Assembly (NCBI GenBank): GCA_903906315.1
Contig: CAIVJW010000054.1
Coordinates: forward strand, 1-64,000
Source of the DNA: an uncultured delta proteobacterium
GTDB lineage: Bacteria; Myxococcota_A; Polyangia; Polyangiales; Polyangiaceae
DNA: 64,000 nt
Direction of reading: 5' to 3'
A program made the translations under genes and the position numbers. Of the stretch, positions 63,344 to 64,000 are shown in pieces (the first letter of the stretch is position 1; each line of letters opens with the position of its first letter). A model generated the notes under the pieces. It made no database searches and was not told where the DNA came from. It worked only from the letters and a program-made list of their open reading frames with translations.

Positions 63344-64000
63344 TCAACGAGGAAGCACCGTGGCGCGCCCCGGGGGCAGCGGGTCCCACGCGAGCGCGTA
63401 CCCCTGCTGCTTCGAGATGCGGTGCGGGCGCCCGCCATCGACGCGCATGACGTAGAGGCCCGGCCCTTCGCCGCCGGCGCGCGTCGAGAAGAACGCGACG
63501 AGGCGGCCATCGGGGCTGCACGCGGGCACGCCGTTCGACCCCGCTCCGCGCGTGAGCCGCACGAGGCCGCCTCCGCGCTCGCCGGTCACGACGAGATCGG
63601 TCGCCTTGCCAGCGCCCGCGGCGAACACGACCTTCACGCCGTCGGGGTGATCGCAGAACGTCGGCGACGAGGCCTGGATCGCCTCCGGGGTGACGGGCTT
63701 GCCGTCGACGAAGACCCGCCGCCCCATCCTGCCCTGTCCGACGAAGGCCGTGCGCCCCCCGGGGCCGAACGCGGGCTGCATGGCGAGGTCGACCTCGGAA
63801 GCCTGCTTGACCGATGCGAGGTCCGGGCCCGTGAAGAGACGAAGGGTGTCGCGCACGCCAATCGTGGCGGCGACGGCGCCCTTGTCGGGGGAAAACGCGA
63901 GCCCGTAGACGGATCCGCCGACGGCGAGGGGCACGGCCTTGCCGCCGGGACCGAACACCTGGTACTCGCCGCGATCGACGCTGGCGGCGTAGTAGAGCTC
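63344..64000 (-). CDS. TolB/WD40-like beta-propeller protein (partial, 5' end outside window)
   Basis: The last 218 codons of a minus-strand gene are present; the frame continues past the right end. Repeats of the PD40/TolB type occur: VYGLAFSPDKGAVAATI, QPAFGPGGRTAFVG and GVPACSPDGRLVAFFSTRAGG, each with a Pro/Asp-Gly turn. The last blade ends LYVMRVDGGRPHRIS. Such propellers are usually periplasmic and bind proteins or sugars. Whether a signal peptide or another domain exists upstream cannot be seen. It lies 34 nt upstream of the antiporter gene in the same direction, so the two may form one transcript. Confidence 0.7.
   Translation of the reverse strand, partial: ELYYAASVDRGEYQVFGPGGKAVPLAVGGSVYGLAFSPDKGAVAATIGVRDTLRLFTGPDLASVKQASEVDLAMQPAFGPGGRTAFVGQGRMGRRVFVDGKPVTPEAIQASSPTFCDHPDGVKVVFAAGAGKATDLVVTGERGGGLVRLTRGAGSNGVPACSPDGRLVAFFSTRAGGEGPGLYVMRVDGGRPHRISKQQGYALAWDPLPPGRATVLPR

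Overview
The window is very GC-rich (clearly around 70% or more), with dense genes, frequent GTG starts and coupled stop/start overlaps. Lipoproteins, Kelch and Cys-rich surface proteins with a MYXO-CTERM-like tail, a eukaryotic-type Ser/Thr kinase, FHA proteins and VgrG modules together suggest a predatory or social Myxococcota, most likely of the Polyangia type. This assignment is inference. No tRNA, rRNA, CRISPR array or insertion sequence was seen. I count 45 intact or window-truncated protein genes and one decayed gene.

Layout. 1-6.4 kb: the 3' tip of monomeric isocitrate dehydrogenase, a PLP-dependent lyase/decarboxylase, a START-like periplasmic protein with a polysaccharide deacetylase lipoprotein, and a GT2 / DUF2304 / GT-C membrane glycosylation group. 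6.6-10.8 kb: an Omp85-like barrel, an unrecognised lipoprotein and a phosphodiester-glycosidase lipoprotein. 10.9-17.5 kb: an MMPL/RND transporter, a LolA-like periplasmic carrier, a DUF1302-like outer-membrane protein and a thiolase, which read as a lipid traffic and degradation unit. 17.6-19.2 kb: an SF2 helicase.

19.4-26.6 kb is a type VI secretion cargo operon: VgrG, a PAAR protein with a RelA/SpoT-like C-terminus, a 69-aa candidate immunity protein, an FHA-DUF4123 adaptor and three proteins of unknown role. A second vgrG (28.5-30.5 kb, minus strand) is followed by a small ATPase with altered catalytic residues. It lies inside a coenzyme F420 gene group: npdG-like reductase, cofE and cofD, and cofG-cofH. 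No CofC/FbiD-like gene was recognised in the window.

35-47.7 kb is rich in surface and signalling genes: an HSL-type esterase, lipoproteins including a zinc metalloprotease, an FHA/zinc-ribbon/FHA protein, a Kelch/Cys-rich protein, a Ser/Thr kinase with an outer PEGA-like domain, a TPR-PEGA-barrel protein and a propeller lipoprotein. A truncated, frameshifted ADP-ribosylglycohydrolase relic (47.8-48.2 kb) abuts addB-addA (recombinational repair helicase-nuclease). Then follow a serine beta-lactamase-like hydrolase, apolipoprotein N-acyltransferase (fitting for a lipoprotein-rich genome), a cyclic-nucleotide-domain/uridine-kinase fusion, a winged-helix protein, a CPA2 cation/proton antiporter and the 3' part of a TolB-like propeller gene running off the end.

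Two sequence habits recur. Sixteen of 40 TGA stops are followed by TC, making TGATC. Several genes have a TAnnnT -10-like hexamer 7-11 nt before the start codon and no Shine-Dalgarno, suggesting leaderless transcripts.
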